From contig NZ_FQXS01000014.1 in assembly GCF_900130015.1 (NCBI RefSeq), positions 59,934 to 123,933 on the forward strand: a stretch of DNA of 64,000 bases, given 5' to 3'. The notes under the pieces were generated by a model. That model worked only from the letters and a program-made list of their open reading frames with translations. It made no database searches and was not told the DNA's origin. The stretch is from Desulfofustis glycolicus DSM 9705 (GTDB lineage Bacteria; Desulfobacterota; Desulfobulbia; Desulfobulbales; Desulfocapsaceae). Positions 55,152-64,000 of this stretch are shown here, in pieces. The position numbers and the translations under genes were made by a program. The number at the start of each line of letters is the position of its first letter. Position 1 is the stretch's first letter.

Positions 55152-56651
55152 ATGACGGAAACACCGGTGATCAGGCTGGAGGGGATCAGCAAGTTCTTCG
55201 GTTCGGTGCGGGCCAACCACGATATCAGCCTCGAGCTGAATCGCGGCCGGGTAGTGGCCCTGCTCGGGGAGAACGGTGCCGGCAAATCGACGCTGATGTC
55301 GATCCTGGCCGGGCAGCTGCAGCCCGACCAGGGTGTCATCTATCATCACGGCGAGCCGGTGATCTTCACCTCCACCGAGCAGGCGATCGTTGCCGGCATT
55401 GGCATGGTCTATCAGCATTTCAAGCTGGTGGAGGCGATGACGGTAGCCGAGAATGTCTATCTCGGCCAGTCGCCGACCGCCTGGCTGAAGTCCCGCGAAA
55501 TGACCCGCGTGGTCAACGAGTTGGCCGAGTCTTATGGTATGCAGGTCCGTCCCGAAGCGCTGATCTCAGATCTGTCAATGGGAGAAAAGCAGCAGGTCGA
55601 GATCCTCAAGTTGCTGCTGCGGCAAAGCTCGATTCTGATCTTCGACGAACCGACCGCCGTACTGACGCCTCACGAGGCGTACAACCTTTTCGCGACGATG
55701 CGACGCATGCGGGCGGCCGGCAAGGCCATTGTCTTCATCAGTCACAAGCTCGAGGAGGTGATGGCCATTGCCGACGATATCGCCATTCTCAAACGGGGTG
55801 AGGTGATCGATATCATGCCCGCCGATCGGGTCGGTTCGACGGCCGAACTGGCGGAGCGGATGGTCGGCCGTGAAGTGTTGCTGCAGGTGGAGCGCCAGTC
55901 GGTCGAGCCGCGCCAGCTGGTGCTCACCGTGGAGAATCTGCAGGATGACTTCCTGCACGATATCGATTTGGAGGTGCGCCAGGGAGAGATCCTCGGGCTG
56001 ATCGGCGTCGCCGGTAATGGGCAGAAGCCGTTGGTCCAGACAATTTGCGGTCTGCGCCGGCCACGATCCGGTACCATCACCTTGCTCGGTCTCGAGTGGG
56101 AGCGCTTTTTCAGCCGCCACCGCTGGGACAAATCGCTCAGTTATATCCCGGAGGAACGACAGGGGCTGGCAACGTGCCGAGGCCTTGACCTGCTTGAGAA
56201 TTTCCTGCTCACTACTCGTTCCGGTTTTACCGTCGGTCCCTGGTTGCCGCGCGGTGAGGCCGGCCTCAAGGCGCAGCGGCTCGTCGAAGAGTTCGATATC
56301 CGGCCGCCGGATCTAAACAACCTGGCCTGGCAATTGTCGGGAGGCAACCTGCAGAAGCTGGTGCTGGCCCGCGAGTTTCATCGGAAACCGCGCTTGATTG
56401 TCGCCGAGCAGCCGACCCAGGGACTCGATATCGCCGCCGCCGAAGACGTCTGGAACTTGTTGCTCAAGGCCCGGGAACAGGCCGGTATCCTGCTGGTGAC
56501 CGGTGATCTGAACGAAGCCCTGGCCCTTTCCGACCGGCTGGCGGTGATGTTCGGTGGCCGGATCCTTGCGACGTTTGCCGGTGGTGACCGGGACATGGTG
56601 GAACGGATCCCCCAGATGATGGCAGGATTAACCCAAGAGGAGATGACCTGA
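55152..56651 (+). CDS. Nucleoside-type ABC transporter, double ATPase
   Basis: The 499-residue protein contains two ABC domains, as in YufO/RbsA-type importers. The first has Walker A GENGAGKST, signature LSMGEKQQV and Walker B LIFDEPTAVLTP. The second is degenerate at its Walker A (GVAGNGQKP) but keeps LSGGNLQKLVLAREF, as usual for the family. It begins nine bases after gpt and its stop overlaps the Usp start. Confidence 0.92.
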   Translation: MTETPVIRLEGISKFFGSVRANHDISLELNRGRVVALLGENGAGKSTLMSILAGQLQPDQGVIYHHGEPVIFTSTEQAIVAGIGMVYQHFKLVEAMTVAENVYLGQSPTAWLKSREMTRVVNELAESYGMQVRPEALISDLSMGEKQQVEILKLLLRQSSILIFDEPTAVLTPHEAYNLFATMRRMRAAGKAIVFISHKLEEVMAIADDIAILKRGEVIDIMPADRVGSTAELAERMVGREVLLQVERQSVEPRQLVLTVENLQDDFLHDIDLEVRQGEILGLIGVAGNGQKPLVQTICGLRRPRSGTITLLGLEWERFFSRHRWDKSLSYIPEERQGLATCRGLDLLENFLLTTRSGFTVGPWLPRGEAGLKAQRLVEEFDIRPPDLNNLAWQLSGGNLQKLVLAREFHRKPRLIVAEQPTQGLDIAAAEDVWNLLLKAREQAGILLVTGDLNEALALSDRLAVMFGGRILATFAGGDRDMVERIPQMMAGLTQEEMT

Positions 56652-57604
56652 TGACGAACCAATTACCGCCATTGAGCCGTCTGCTCCTGCCGGTCGGGAC
56701 GATGGAGACCTTTGAACGGGCGGCGCCGCTGGCCGGTCTGTTGATACGGACCATGGAGATTGGTGCCGACCGGGTTGATCTGGTACACGTGGTGGCCGGC
56801 TCTTTTCTCGGGAAACGGTTCAAGTCCGTCGATCTGACTGCTGGAGAAACGGTATCGACGGAGGAGCTGCAGCGGTTGCGCGCCGACTACCTGGCCGAGA
56901 CGGCGGAGCCGCTGCTGGCAACCTGCACCCGGATGGTCCAGCAGGAGTCGGCGGGCCGCATACCCGCCCAATTGCTGCGGGACGGCGATCCGGCCAAGGT
57001 GATCGGCTCGCTCTGTGCCGAGCATGGCTACTCGACCCTGATCATGAGCCGGCGCCGGATACCGGCGGGGACCGGCTGGTTGACCGGCAGCGTCACCGCC
57101 TCGCTGCTCCACCGGCATGCCGGGGCGACAATCTATCTGGTCGACGGCACACCGCGATCACCCGAGGAATCGCCGTTCGCTCGAACGCTGATCGGTGTCG
57201 ACGATGCGCCGGCCAGCGAGAAAGCGGTGGCCGAAGCGGCATTGCTGCTGTCCCGGGTAAATGAGCAGATCGAGCGGGTGATCCTGGTCCACGTCCTCGA
57301 TCAATCCTGTTATTACAACGAAGACGGTGCACCGTGCAGTCAGACCAGCCTGAGCGGCCAACGGGCCTTGGAGCAAGCAAGCACGACGCTGGTAGAGGCG
57401 GGGGTCGATCCGGAAAAAATCACCATGGTCATCCATTTCGGGCAGCCGGGCACCGTCCTCGTCGAGGAAGCGCTCGATTGTGACGCGACCATGATCTTTA
57501 TCGGCAAGCGCGATCGATCGCGAATGGCCCAACTCTATCTCGGCTCGGTTTGTAACGATATCGTCCAGAACTGCCGGCAGCGGGTTCTGGCCCTGGTCGG
57601 CTGA
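56651..57604 (+). CDS. Tandem universal stress protein
   Basis: The 317-residue protein has two UspA-type domains (about 8-155 and 165-315). The first ends in STLIMSRRRIPAGTGWLTGSVTASLLHRH, and the second in ATMIFIGKRDRSRMAQLYLGSVCNDIVQNC, which resemble the ATP-binding G-x2-G-x9-GS motif. The ATG overlaps the ATPase stop. Its coupling to a purine importer suggests nucleotide sensing or a house-keeping role. Confidence 0.85.
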   Translation: MTNQLPPLSRLLLPVGTMETFERAAPLAGLLIRTMEIGADRVDLVHVVAGSFLGKRFKSVDLTAGETVSTEELQRLRADYLAETAEPLLATCTRMVQQESAGRIPAQLLRDGDPAKVIGSLCAEHGYSTLIMSRRRIPAGTGWLTGSVTASLLHRHAGATIYLVDGTPRSPEESPFARTLIGVDDAPASEKAVAEAALLLSRVNEQIERVILVHVLDQSCYYNEDGAPCSQTSLSGQRALEQASTTLVEAGVDPEKITMVIHFGQPGTVLVEEALDCDATMIFIGKRDRSRMAQLYLGSVCNDIVQNCRQRVLALVG

Positions 57605-57640
57605 TCAGGGCCGGGCAGCCCTAGGCCTCTGAGAGATGCG

Positions 57641-58582
57641 ATGTTCATCAAACCATCGACGCGCCGTCTGTTCCGTGAATTTGCCAACCTCGACCGTTAC
57701 GGCTGGGGGGTCCGGCTGCACGGGTATGTCTACGGGCGCTGGCTTTATCAGTACATCGCCATCGGCACCGGCGAACACCGCTTGGTCAAGGCCGCCCGGC
57801 CCCTGCTCCGGCTGCTGCGGCGGTTGCGCAAAAATCGGCGAGACGCCCCACCGTCGACACCGCCTCCGGGCACGATCAGATTTGCCGACACCTATCATGG
57901 CAAGGTCGTCACCCTCGACGCCGCGCGCAAACTGGTCACCCTCAATCAACCGCTCAGTCTGCCGAACCTGGAAAAGGTGGTGCCCTATCAACGGGCCCGC
58001 GACATTATCCTGGAAAACCCCGATCATCTTGCCGTGCTGCAGTGCCCCTGTCGTTCTGCCCGCCGGCAACCGTGTCTGCCGCTCGAGGTTTGCCTGGTGG
58101 TCGGCGAACCATTTGTCGGTTTTATCGTCGATCATCACCCGCACAAGGCGCGGCGGATCGACAGTGGTGAGGCGGTGGCCATCCTGGAGGCGGAGAACCG
58201 GCGCGGTCACGTGGCTCACGCCTTTTTCAAGGACGCCATGCTTGACCGTTTCTATGCCATCTGCAATTGCTGCAGCTGCTGTTGTGGTGCGATGCAAGCG
58301 CAGCGCCATGGAACGCCGATGCTGGCGCCGTCGGGTTATAGCGTACGATTTGCCGAAACGCAGTGCATCGGTTGCGGGCAGTGTGGTGACGTATGCCAAT
58401 TTGCCGCGATCATCTTTGATGAAAAGCCGCTGATCGATCTGGAACGATGTATGGGCTGCGGCGTCTGCGTCAGCGCCTGCCCGGAAGAGGCACTGACACT
58501 GCAGCGCGACCCAGGCAAGGGGGAGCCGCTGGAGATCCATCGACTGATGGCCGAAGCTGCGTCCCGGGAGGAAGGACAATGA
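57641..58582 (+). CDS. Cysteine-rich iron-sulfur protein with two ferredoxin clusters
   Basis: The 313-residue protein ends with two classic [4Fe-4S] motifs, CIGCGQCGDVC and CMGCGVCVSACP (about 246-285). A central region has two unusual cysteine groups, CPCRSARRQPCLPLEVC (about 132-148) and CNCCSCCCG (about 208-216). The N-terminus is basic. The ATG overlap with the FAD/Fe-S dehydrogenase downstream (58579) implies that it carries that enzyme's electrons. Similar 4Fe-4S proteins are common in Desulfobacterota, with no named function. Confidence 0.8.
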   Translation: MFIKPSTRRLFREFANLDRYGWGVRLHGYVYGRWLYQYIAIGTGEHRLVKAARPLLRLLRRLRKNRRDAPPSTPPPGTIRFADTYHGKVVTLDAARKLVTLNQPLSLPNLEKVVPYQRARDIILENPDHLAVLQCPCRSARRQPCLPLEVCLVVGEPFVGFIVDHHPHKARRIDSGEAVAILEAENRRGHVAHAFFKDAMLDRFYAICNCCSCCCGAMQAQRHGTPMLAPSGYSVRFAETQCIGCGQCGDVCQFAAIIFDEKPLIDLERCMGCGVCVSACPEEALTLQRDPGKGEPLEIHRLMAEAASREEGQ

Positions 58583-61500
58583 GTGAGGCGCCATCTGATC
58601 TTGAAAGAAAACTGCGCAGTGCCATAACCGGCGAGGTCCTGTTCGACGCCTTCAGCCGGGGGCGCTATGCCACCGATGCCTCGCACTACCAGGTGATGCC
58701 GGTCGGCGTGGTGGTGCCGAAGACCATGGACGACGTGCGCGCCGCCCTCGATCTTGCCGCTGCCTACGGAGTTCCCGTCCTGCCGCGCGGCGGCGGCTCG
58801 TCGCAATGCGGGCAGACGGTCAATGAGGCCCTGGCCATCGATGATTCAAAATACCTCAACAAGCTGATCAGTATCGATGTCCAGGGCCGCCGTTGCACCG
58901 TCGAGCCGGGCATCGTGCTCGACGAGCTCAACGCGCTGCTGCGTCCGCACGGCCTCTGGTTCCCGGTCGACGTGTCCACTTCGTCGCGGGCCACTATCGG
59001 CGGCATGGCCGGCAACAATTCGGCGGGCAGCCGCTCGATCCGCTACGGGTTGATGCGTGACAACGTTCGCTCCATTGCCGCCACGCTGGCCGACGGCAGC
59101 GAGCGCACCTTCGGCCGGCTGGCCCGGCCGGGCGAAGACAGTACGGCTCAAGACGACACCTTGATCGCCGCCCTGCGTGCCCTGGGACACCGGGAAGCAG
59201 CCGAGATCGTCAGCCGCTTTCCCACGGTGCTCCGCCGGGTCGGCGGCTACAATATCGATGCGCTGCTGCCCGACCGGGAACCGATCAACTTCTCCCACCT
59301 GCTGGTCGGCTCGGAAGGAACACTGGCGTTTTTCCGCTATCTCGAACTGAGTCTCTCGCCGCTGCCGAAGAACAAGGTGCTCGGCGTCTGTCATTTCCCG
59401 ACCTTTTATGCGGCGATGGACGCCGCCCACCACCTGGTCAAGCTGGAACCCACGGCGGTAGAGCTGATCGACCGGACGATGATGGAGTTGGCCCGCGAGA
59501 TCCCGCTCTACCGGCAGGTCATCGAAAATGTGGTCCGCGGTGAACCGGAAGCACTGCTGCTCGTTGAATTCGCCGAAGAAGATCAGCCGGAGAACCTGCG
59601 CCGCCTGGCCGGCCTGACCGATGTGATGAGCGACCTCGGTTTTTCCTGGAACAACAGCAGCACCAATCGCGGCGGCGTGGTCGAGGCCCTCGAGCCGGGG
59701 CTGCAACGCTCGATCTTCGAGGTGCGCAAGGCCGGACTGAACATCATGATGTCGATGAAGGACGAGCGCAGGCCGATCTCGTTTGTCGAGGATTGTGCCG
59801 TCGCCCTTGAGGATCTGGCCGAGTTCACCGCCCGGCTCACCGACCTCTTCGAGCGCTATAACACCCGGGGAACCTGGTATGCCCATGCCTCGGTGGGCTG
59901 TCTCCATGTCCGGCCGGTGCTGAACCTGCGCCTCGACCAGGACGTTCGGGCGATGCGGGCTATCGCCGAGGAGGCCTTTGCCATGGTGCGCGAGTATAAG
60001 GGCTCCCATTCCGGCGAGCACGGCGACGGCATCGTCCGCTCCGAGTTCCACGAACAGATGTTCGGCCCGCGGATGGTTGCCGCCTTTGGTGAGGTCAAGC
60101 GCCAGTTCGACCCGGCCGGGCTCTTCAATCCGGGCCGGATCGTCGATCCGCCGGCCATGGACGATGCCCGGCTCTTTCGCTATGCCCCCGGCTACCGGGT
60201 CGCCGATTTCCCGACGGTGTTCGACTGGTCCTCCTGGCCCGGCGCCGCCGGCGGCTTCCAGGGCGCGGTGGAGATGTGCAACAACAACGGGGCCTGCCGC
60301 AAGATGCTGGACGGCGCCATGTGCCCCTCCTACCGGGTAACCAGAAACGAACGCGACACTACACGCGGCCGTGCCAACTCGCTGCGGCTGGCCATCTCCG
60401 GCCAACTGGACGACGACGCGCTGACCTCGGCGGAGATGGCCGAGACTCTGAAACTCTGCGTATCCTGCAAGGCGTGCAAACGGGAATGCCCCACCGGCGT
60501 CGATATGGCCAAGATGAAAATCGAGGTCACCGCCGCTCGGAAACAAAAGACCGGCTTTACCCTGCACGACCATCTGGTCGCCTGGATGCCGCGCTATGCG
60601 CCGCTGCTCGCCAAACTGCCCTGGCTGGGCAACAGCCGCAACACGGTGCCCGCACTGGCCCGCCTGATGGAGCGCATAGACGGCTTTACTAGCCGCCGGC
60701 CGCTGCCCCGCTGGCGAGCCGATATCTACCGGCCAACCGAGTCCTCCGGCCCGGCAGATGCCCCAGAGGTGATCCTGTTCGGCGATACCTTCAACACCTA
60801 TTTCGAATCGGAGAACCTGCTGGCGGCGCGCGAGGTGCTGCTAGCGGCCGGTTATCGGGTACTCTCGCCGCGGGCCGCCACCGAGCCGGGACGGCCGGTC
60901 TGCTGCGGCCGCACCTTTCTCACCGTCGGCAAGATCGAGCAGGCCCGCGCCGAGGCGACCCGGCTCCTCGACACCTACCACCCCTACGCCGAGCGCGGCG
61001 TACCGATCGTCGGCCTGGAGCCCAGCTGCCTGCTCTGCCTGCGCGATGAAATCCCCTCGCTGCTGCCGGGGGAAAAGTCCCGGGCCGTGGCCCGCCAGGC
61101 CCTGCTCTTCGAAGAATTCTGCACCACCCGGCAATTCCACCTCAACCTGAAACCGCTCAAGAAGCGGGCCCTGGTACACAGCCATTGCCACCAGAAGGCC
61201 TTCCATACCGTGGGCGGCCTCGCCTCAACACTGCACCTGATCCCCGGCCTCGAGGTCGAGTTCGTCGATTCCAGCTGCTGCGGCATGGCCGGCGTCTTCG
61301 GCTACGGCGCCGACACCTACGACGTCTCGATGCAGATGGGCGAGCTGTCGCTCTTCCCTGCCGTCCGCAAAGAACCGGAAACCACCATCATCGTCGCCGA
61401 CGGCTCCTCCTGCCGGCACCAGATCGAACACGGCACCTCCCGCGAAGCCGTCCACACCGCCCGCGTGCTGCAGCAGGCGCTGGCGGCCCAGCAAGGCTGA
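58579..61500 (+). CDS. FAD/Fe-S D-2-hydroxyacid dehydrogenase (YdiJ/Dld-like)
   Basis: Starting from the ATG at 58579 (overlapping the upstream stop), this 973-residue enzyme combines a vanillyl-alcohol-oxidase-type FAD domain (about 1-540: PRGGGSSQCGQTVN, GGMAGNNSAGSRSIRYG, GEHGDGIVRSE), ferredoxin motifs (CNNNGACRKMLDGAMCPSYR and CVSCKACKRECPTGVD), and CCG cysteine domains (CCGRTFLTVGK, SSCCGMAGVFGYG). This is the architecture of D-lactate or D-2-hydroxyglutarate dehydrogenases that pass electrons to a membrane carrier. Which hydroxyacid is uncertain. LarC nearby makes D-lactate plausible. Confidence 0.93.
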   Translation: MSEAPSDLERKLRSAITGEVLFDAFSRGRYATDASHYQVMPVGVVVPKTMDDVRAALDLAAAYGVPVLPRGGGSSQCGQTVNEALAIDDSKYLNKLISIDVQGRRCTVEPGIVLDELNALLRPHGLWFPVDVSTSSRATIGGMAGNNSAGSRSIRYGLMRDNVRSIAATLADGSERTFGRLARPGEDSTAQDDTLIAALRALGHREAAEIVSRFPTVLRRVGGYNIDALLPDREPINFSHLLVGSEGTLAFFRYLELSLSPLPKNKVLGVCHFPTFYAAMDAAHHLVKLEPTAVELIDRTMMELAREIPLYRQVIENVVRGEPEALLLVEFAEEDQPENLRRLAGLTDVMSDLGFSWNNSSTNRGGVVEALEPGLQRSIFEVRKAGLNIMMSMKDERRPISFVEDCAVALEDLAEFTARLTDLFERYNTRGTWYAHASVGCLHVRPVLNLRLDQDVRAMRAIAEEAFAMVREYKGSHSGEHGDGIVRSEFHEQMFGPRMVAAFGEVKRQFDPAGLFNPGRIVDPPAMDDARLFRYAPGYRVADFPTVFDWSSWPGAAGGFQGAVEMCNNNGACRKMLDGAMCPSYRVTRNERDTTRGRANSLRLAISGQLDDDALTSAEMAETLKLCVSCKACKRECPTGVDMAKMKIEVTAARKQKTGFTLHDHLVAWMPRYAPLLAKLPWLGNSRNTVPALARLMERIDGFTSRRPLPRWRADIYRPTESSGPADAPEVILFGDTFNTYFESENLLAAREVLLAAGYRVLSPRAATEPGRPVCCGRTFLTVGKIEQARAEATRLLDTYHPYAERGVPIVGLEPSCLLCLRDEIPSLLPGEKSRAVARQALLFEEFCTTRQFHLNLKPLKKRALVHSHCHQKAFHTVGGLASTLHLIPGLEVEFVDSSCCGMAGVFGYGADTYDVSMQMGELSLFPAVRKEPETTIIVADGSSCRHQIEHGTSREAVHTARVLQQALAAQQG

Positions 61501-61537
61501 TACGTTGCCGCCCGTCCCATGACATCGCCGGCTGACA

Positions 61538-62580
61538 CTATACGGTGAAGAGCCATATCACCCCCGGCACCTGGGCGCGCAGTTCATCGAGAATAGAATG
61601 GGGTAGCGGTACGGTCCTGTCTTTTTGCCCCTTGCCGTCATGGATGGTAAGCATCCCTTCGGCAAAATTCAGGCGGTGTACCCTAAGCTCCAAACATTCA
61701 AAAAGCCGCAACCATACAGAAGTTTGACAATCAGATCATAGGGGGCCTCAAGGTGCCGCAGAATCTCCTCAATTTCATCGCGGGCCAGCACGACGGGAAT
61801 AAATGGTCGTTTCTTGGCTCGAACCACACCATCCACCACGCCGAATTCCTTTCCCAAAACGTGACGAAAGAAAAACAGCAACGCATTAAAGGCGAGATTC
61901 TGCGTTGCCGCGGCCACCTTCCGGTTCACCGCCAGATGGGTAAGAAAGGTTTTTACATCATCGGTCGTCAGCGATTCCGGCGCCTTGCTTTTGGTAAAGA
62001 CCTGGAATTTAACCACATAACTCCGATAGCTGCGCAGGGTCTTCGGTGAATAATGGCGAACGCGAATCTCGTCCGCCAGCCGAGAATATTCACGTTGCCA
62101 GGATTGCCCGCCTTGTCCTTTGTTCTCAGGAACAGCGCTACCCGACACCTCCCTGACGACAGGTGGTTCCAAAAACCCGGTAGGCGGAGTGGTAACAGGC
62201 GGCGGCGATTGCGCCCGTGGAACCTGCTTAGGGTAAGCTTTGTCCCGGCGGTGCCGTTGCCTAACAGGATCAACCGTTTCCGATAACCCCGCGGAACCAC
62301 CGCTCACCAGATCGTAATAGGCAGTAATTGCCTTCACGGCTTGTGTTCGCCGCGAGAGAGACTGCCTTTTTTTTTCAAGTTTATCGATAAAGGCGGGCAG
62401 ACTGTTGCTACTCTGGTGAGGCAGGTGGTACTTATGCCCAAAAATCGAGATAGTACCGTAACTATTTCTGATACGGGACGTGCTGCCGTTGCGGGACACC
62501 TTGGCGGATCAGATATTCAGCATATTGACGCTGCATTGCAGCCGGCACACGATAAATAGGAACCCCAACGCCACTGATAT
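61538..62580 (-). pseudogene. Broken integron-integrase-like tyrosine recombinase
   Basis: Read leftward, the N-terminus (VPIYRVPAAMQRQYAEYL) stops at a TAG (62462-62464) where a Trp is expected, then shifts one base at about 62440 before GHKYHLPHQSS. The core frame carries SAM-like and catalytic-domain segments (RVRHYSPKTLRSYRSYV, FLTHLAVNRKVAAATQNLAF, PVVLARDEIEEIL). It shifts again at about 61710, after LLYGCG, continuing as LFECLELRVHRL and DGKGQKDRTVPLP, and ends at a stop at 61538. The H-x-x-R box and catalytic tyrosine are missing. The core resembles IntI integrases. The start coordinate is approximate. Confidence 0.78.
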
Positions 62581-62799
62581 AACCATCTATCACGAGTGTT
62601 ATACAGAAAATATCACTAACAACTTGCAAAAGGCATGTCAAAACATTTATATAGAATTTGAACACTTGCCCAGCTGCCGATGGAGCAAGCACACCTCCAG
62701 CGTATCGGCATTGTCAATTTCGTTTACAAGGCTAAGATAATTGAAATACGGGGATATACAGATCTTTAGAATCACTTGTTAACCTAAAACATAAGAACA

Positions 62800-63726
62800 A
62801 TGCATATATTTCTTGATTCAAATATATTTTTTAATAATTGGAAGTTAAATAATCCAAATTTTCAACATTTATTCAACTTTATCAATAATAATTATAGTTT
62901 TAAATTGTTGTCAAAATTAGTAGTTGAGGAAACCGAAAATAATAGACGTAAGCAAGTAAAAAAAACGAATGCCGATCTTCAAAAGTCAATAAAGGAGTAT
63001 AATAAATTAAATGACGAAGCAATAGACGCCAAGCTCTATCAAATCAAATATGAAGATTACAGTCTATACGAATTATTAGCTCAAAAGACTGAGAATATAA
63101 AAACTATTGATTACTCTGCCGTATCACATGAAGAAGTAGTTGAGAGAGCGTTGAATGTAAAAAAGCCATTTCTAGCAGGTGAGAAAGGATATAGGGATAC
63201 TCTGATATGGCTTTCATTTTTATATTAACTAAAAGAGAATAAAATTGAAGGTGAGATCGCCTTTTTTACAAACAACACCGATGACTTTTTGAGAAAGAAA
63301 GATGACGACAAAATATTACATCAAGACCTATTAAACGATATTAAAGAAAGAGATATTAGGGCAAATATCATATCGTACAACTCACTCTACTCTTTTATTA
63401 ATGACAATATAGATAAAAATCATCATGAACTTGACCATGATAGGTTAATTGAAGCAATTGAAAGTGATATTGTTAGCGAGGGACTAGAATACATACGTGA
63501 AGCTAAAGAGTTGGACGTTGGTTACAGGACTGAATCAGGATTGTTCTCTACAACGATAAGCGAAATTATATCTATTAGTACCGAACTAATTGAAGGCCTC
63601 GAAGACCCTGAAGTGATGTTTATATCAAAATTTAACGATAATGATGTTCATGTTGGGTATAGTTATAATTTACGAAGAGTCTCTTTGAATGTTATAGTGG
63701 ACCCCAGTTTTAAGACAGTAGTTTAA
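62800..63726 (+). pseudogene. DUF4935/PIN-domain protein with in-frame stop, 3' end replaced by IS
   Basis: The protein begins MHIFLDSNIFFNNWKL, the acidic first strand of PIN-like nucleases of the DUF4935 type. Conserved acidic residues recur downstream (GYRDTLIWLSFL, FFTNNTDDFL). A TAA at 63226-63228 interrupts the frame at codon 143. The same frame continues to 63726, 309 codons in all. The last codons (VDPSFKTVV and stop) appear to be the left end of the IS element. The gene is strikingly AT-rich and Lys/Asn-rich against its GC-rich surroundings, so it was acquired. PIN-DUF4935 proteins are often toxins or defence nucleases. Confidence 0.75.
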
Positions 63727-64000
63727 GCTAGACGCAATCCCGAGGAACAGGAAAAGATGAGTGAAGGAAAGAAGAGAAAGTTCCATACTCCCGAGTTCAA
63801 GGCCAAGGTAGCTCTGGAGGCATTGCGAGGGATAAAAACGCTCAACGAGATAGGGCAAGAATTTGGGGTCCACCCTATTACGGTTGGGCATTGGAAGAAG
63901 GAACTTCAAGAGCAGGCAAAAACGCTCTTTGAAGGAAAGCGAGGTCCTACACCGATCGCGGCACATCGAGAACCTGAACTGTTGTACAGCGAGATTGGCA
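63698..64000 (+). mobile_element. IS3-type insertion sequence, left part
   Basis: The left end probably lies at about TGGACCCCAG (63698), followed by a leader and the transposase orfA at 63757. The rest is outside the window. The exact end and target repeat cannot be fixed without the right end. Confidence 0.7.
63757..64000 (+). CDS. IS3-family transposase OrfA, partial
   Basis: The frame from the ATG at 63757 reads MSEGKKRKFHTPEFKAKVAL and continues with EALRGIKTLNEIGQEFGVHPITVGHWKKEL, the helix-turn-helix of IS3-type OrfA proteins, then PTPIAAHREPELLYSEIG at the right edge. OrfA is normally about 90-110 residues and is fused to OrfB by frameshifting. The GC content matches the chromosome better than the PIN gene it interrupts. 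Confidence 0.88.
   Translation, partial: MSEGKKRKFHTPEFKAKVALEALRGIKTLNEIGQEFGVHPITVGHWKKELQEQAKTLFEGKRGPTPIAAHREPELLYSEIG

Noticed and set aside
58846..60573. 575-codon frame opposite the FAD/Fe-S dehydrogenase
   Set aside because: Antisense shadow of a clearly conserved enzyme.
62770..62800. Possible attC/attI core near GTTAACC upstream of the PIN gene
   Set aside because: The heptamer does not fit GTTRRRY, and no paired inverse core or stem was found.
62800..63726. Stop-codon read-through or recoding in the PIN gene
   Set aside because: The interrupting codon is TAA, which is not known to encode selenocysteine or pyrrolysine, and the locus is otherwise decayed.

Overview
The window is a GC-rich stretch of bacterial chromosome, and its gene content points to a sulfate- or sulfur-metabolising member of the Desulfobacterota, most likely near the Desulfobulbales. 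The main evidence is a full-length DsrC at 4.8 kb with both C-terminal redox cysteines and its own strong promoter and terminator. The other genes fit that setting: several multi-cluster ferredoxins, an FAD/Fe-S D-2-hydroxyacid dehydrogenase, LarC, a bd oxidase, and many ABC uptake systems for peptides, amino acids, betaine and nucleosides. The genus is inference. No rRNA, tRNA or CRISPR array was seen.

Layout: 0-1.1 kb, start of an unidentified gene running off the left edge. 1.1-2.3 kb, TTGACA-type repeats, copy 1 of a 141-bp MITE and a degenerate serine recombinase. 2.3-5.2 kb, a PpiD-like foldase and dsrC. 5.2-9.8 kb, MITE copy 2, then a leftward envelope operon (LytM peptidase, bactofilin, zinc-ribbon protein, ATP-grasp protein) divergent from an ABC-F ATPase. 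9.9-16.1 kb, a CMD-family protein, a DUF2868/DUF3482 membrane protein-GTPase pair, and a DUF362-polyferredoxin pair. 16.1-20 kb, a MarR regulator and the proVWX betaine importer. 20.2-22.9 kb, a PPC/DUF296 protein behind a long hairpin, and an AsmA-like protein. 23.3-26.3 kb, cydAB with a small membrane gene at each end. 26.4-28.4 kb, leuCD. 28.5-31.6 kb, def-fmt-larC-pgpA leftward. 31.8-37.6 kb, plsY, a ThiF-like protein, GalM-like, an EEP-family protein, threonine aldolase and an EamA transporter. 37.6-40.2 kb, a highly structured leader, upp and uraA. 40.4-47.2 kb, dppABCDF and an MFS transporter. 47.3-51.4 kb, a CsgG-like lipoprotein, a tiny zinc-ribbon gene, MITE copy 3 and a polar amino-acid ABC importer. 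51.5-57.6 kb, a BMP-type nucleoside/purine importer with gpt inside it and a Usp gene. 57.6-61.5 kb, an Fe-S protein and an FAD/Fe-S dehydrogenase. 61.5-64 kb, a decayed accessory end: a multiply broken integron-integrase-like gene, an AT-rich DUF4935/PIN gene with an internal stop, and an IS3-type element running off the right edge.

The most unusual feature is the 141-bp element. Three copies share the same ends and are flanked by 4-bp duplications. One supplies the stop codon of the ATP-grasp gene, one lies 25 bp before an ABC operon, and one lies just before the recombinase gene. A second, GC-rich palindromic repeat type occurs in the upp leader and in the intergenic hairpin at 47.2 kb.
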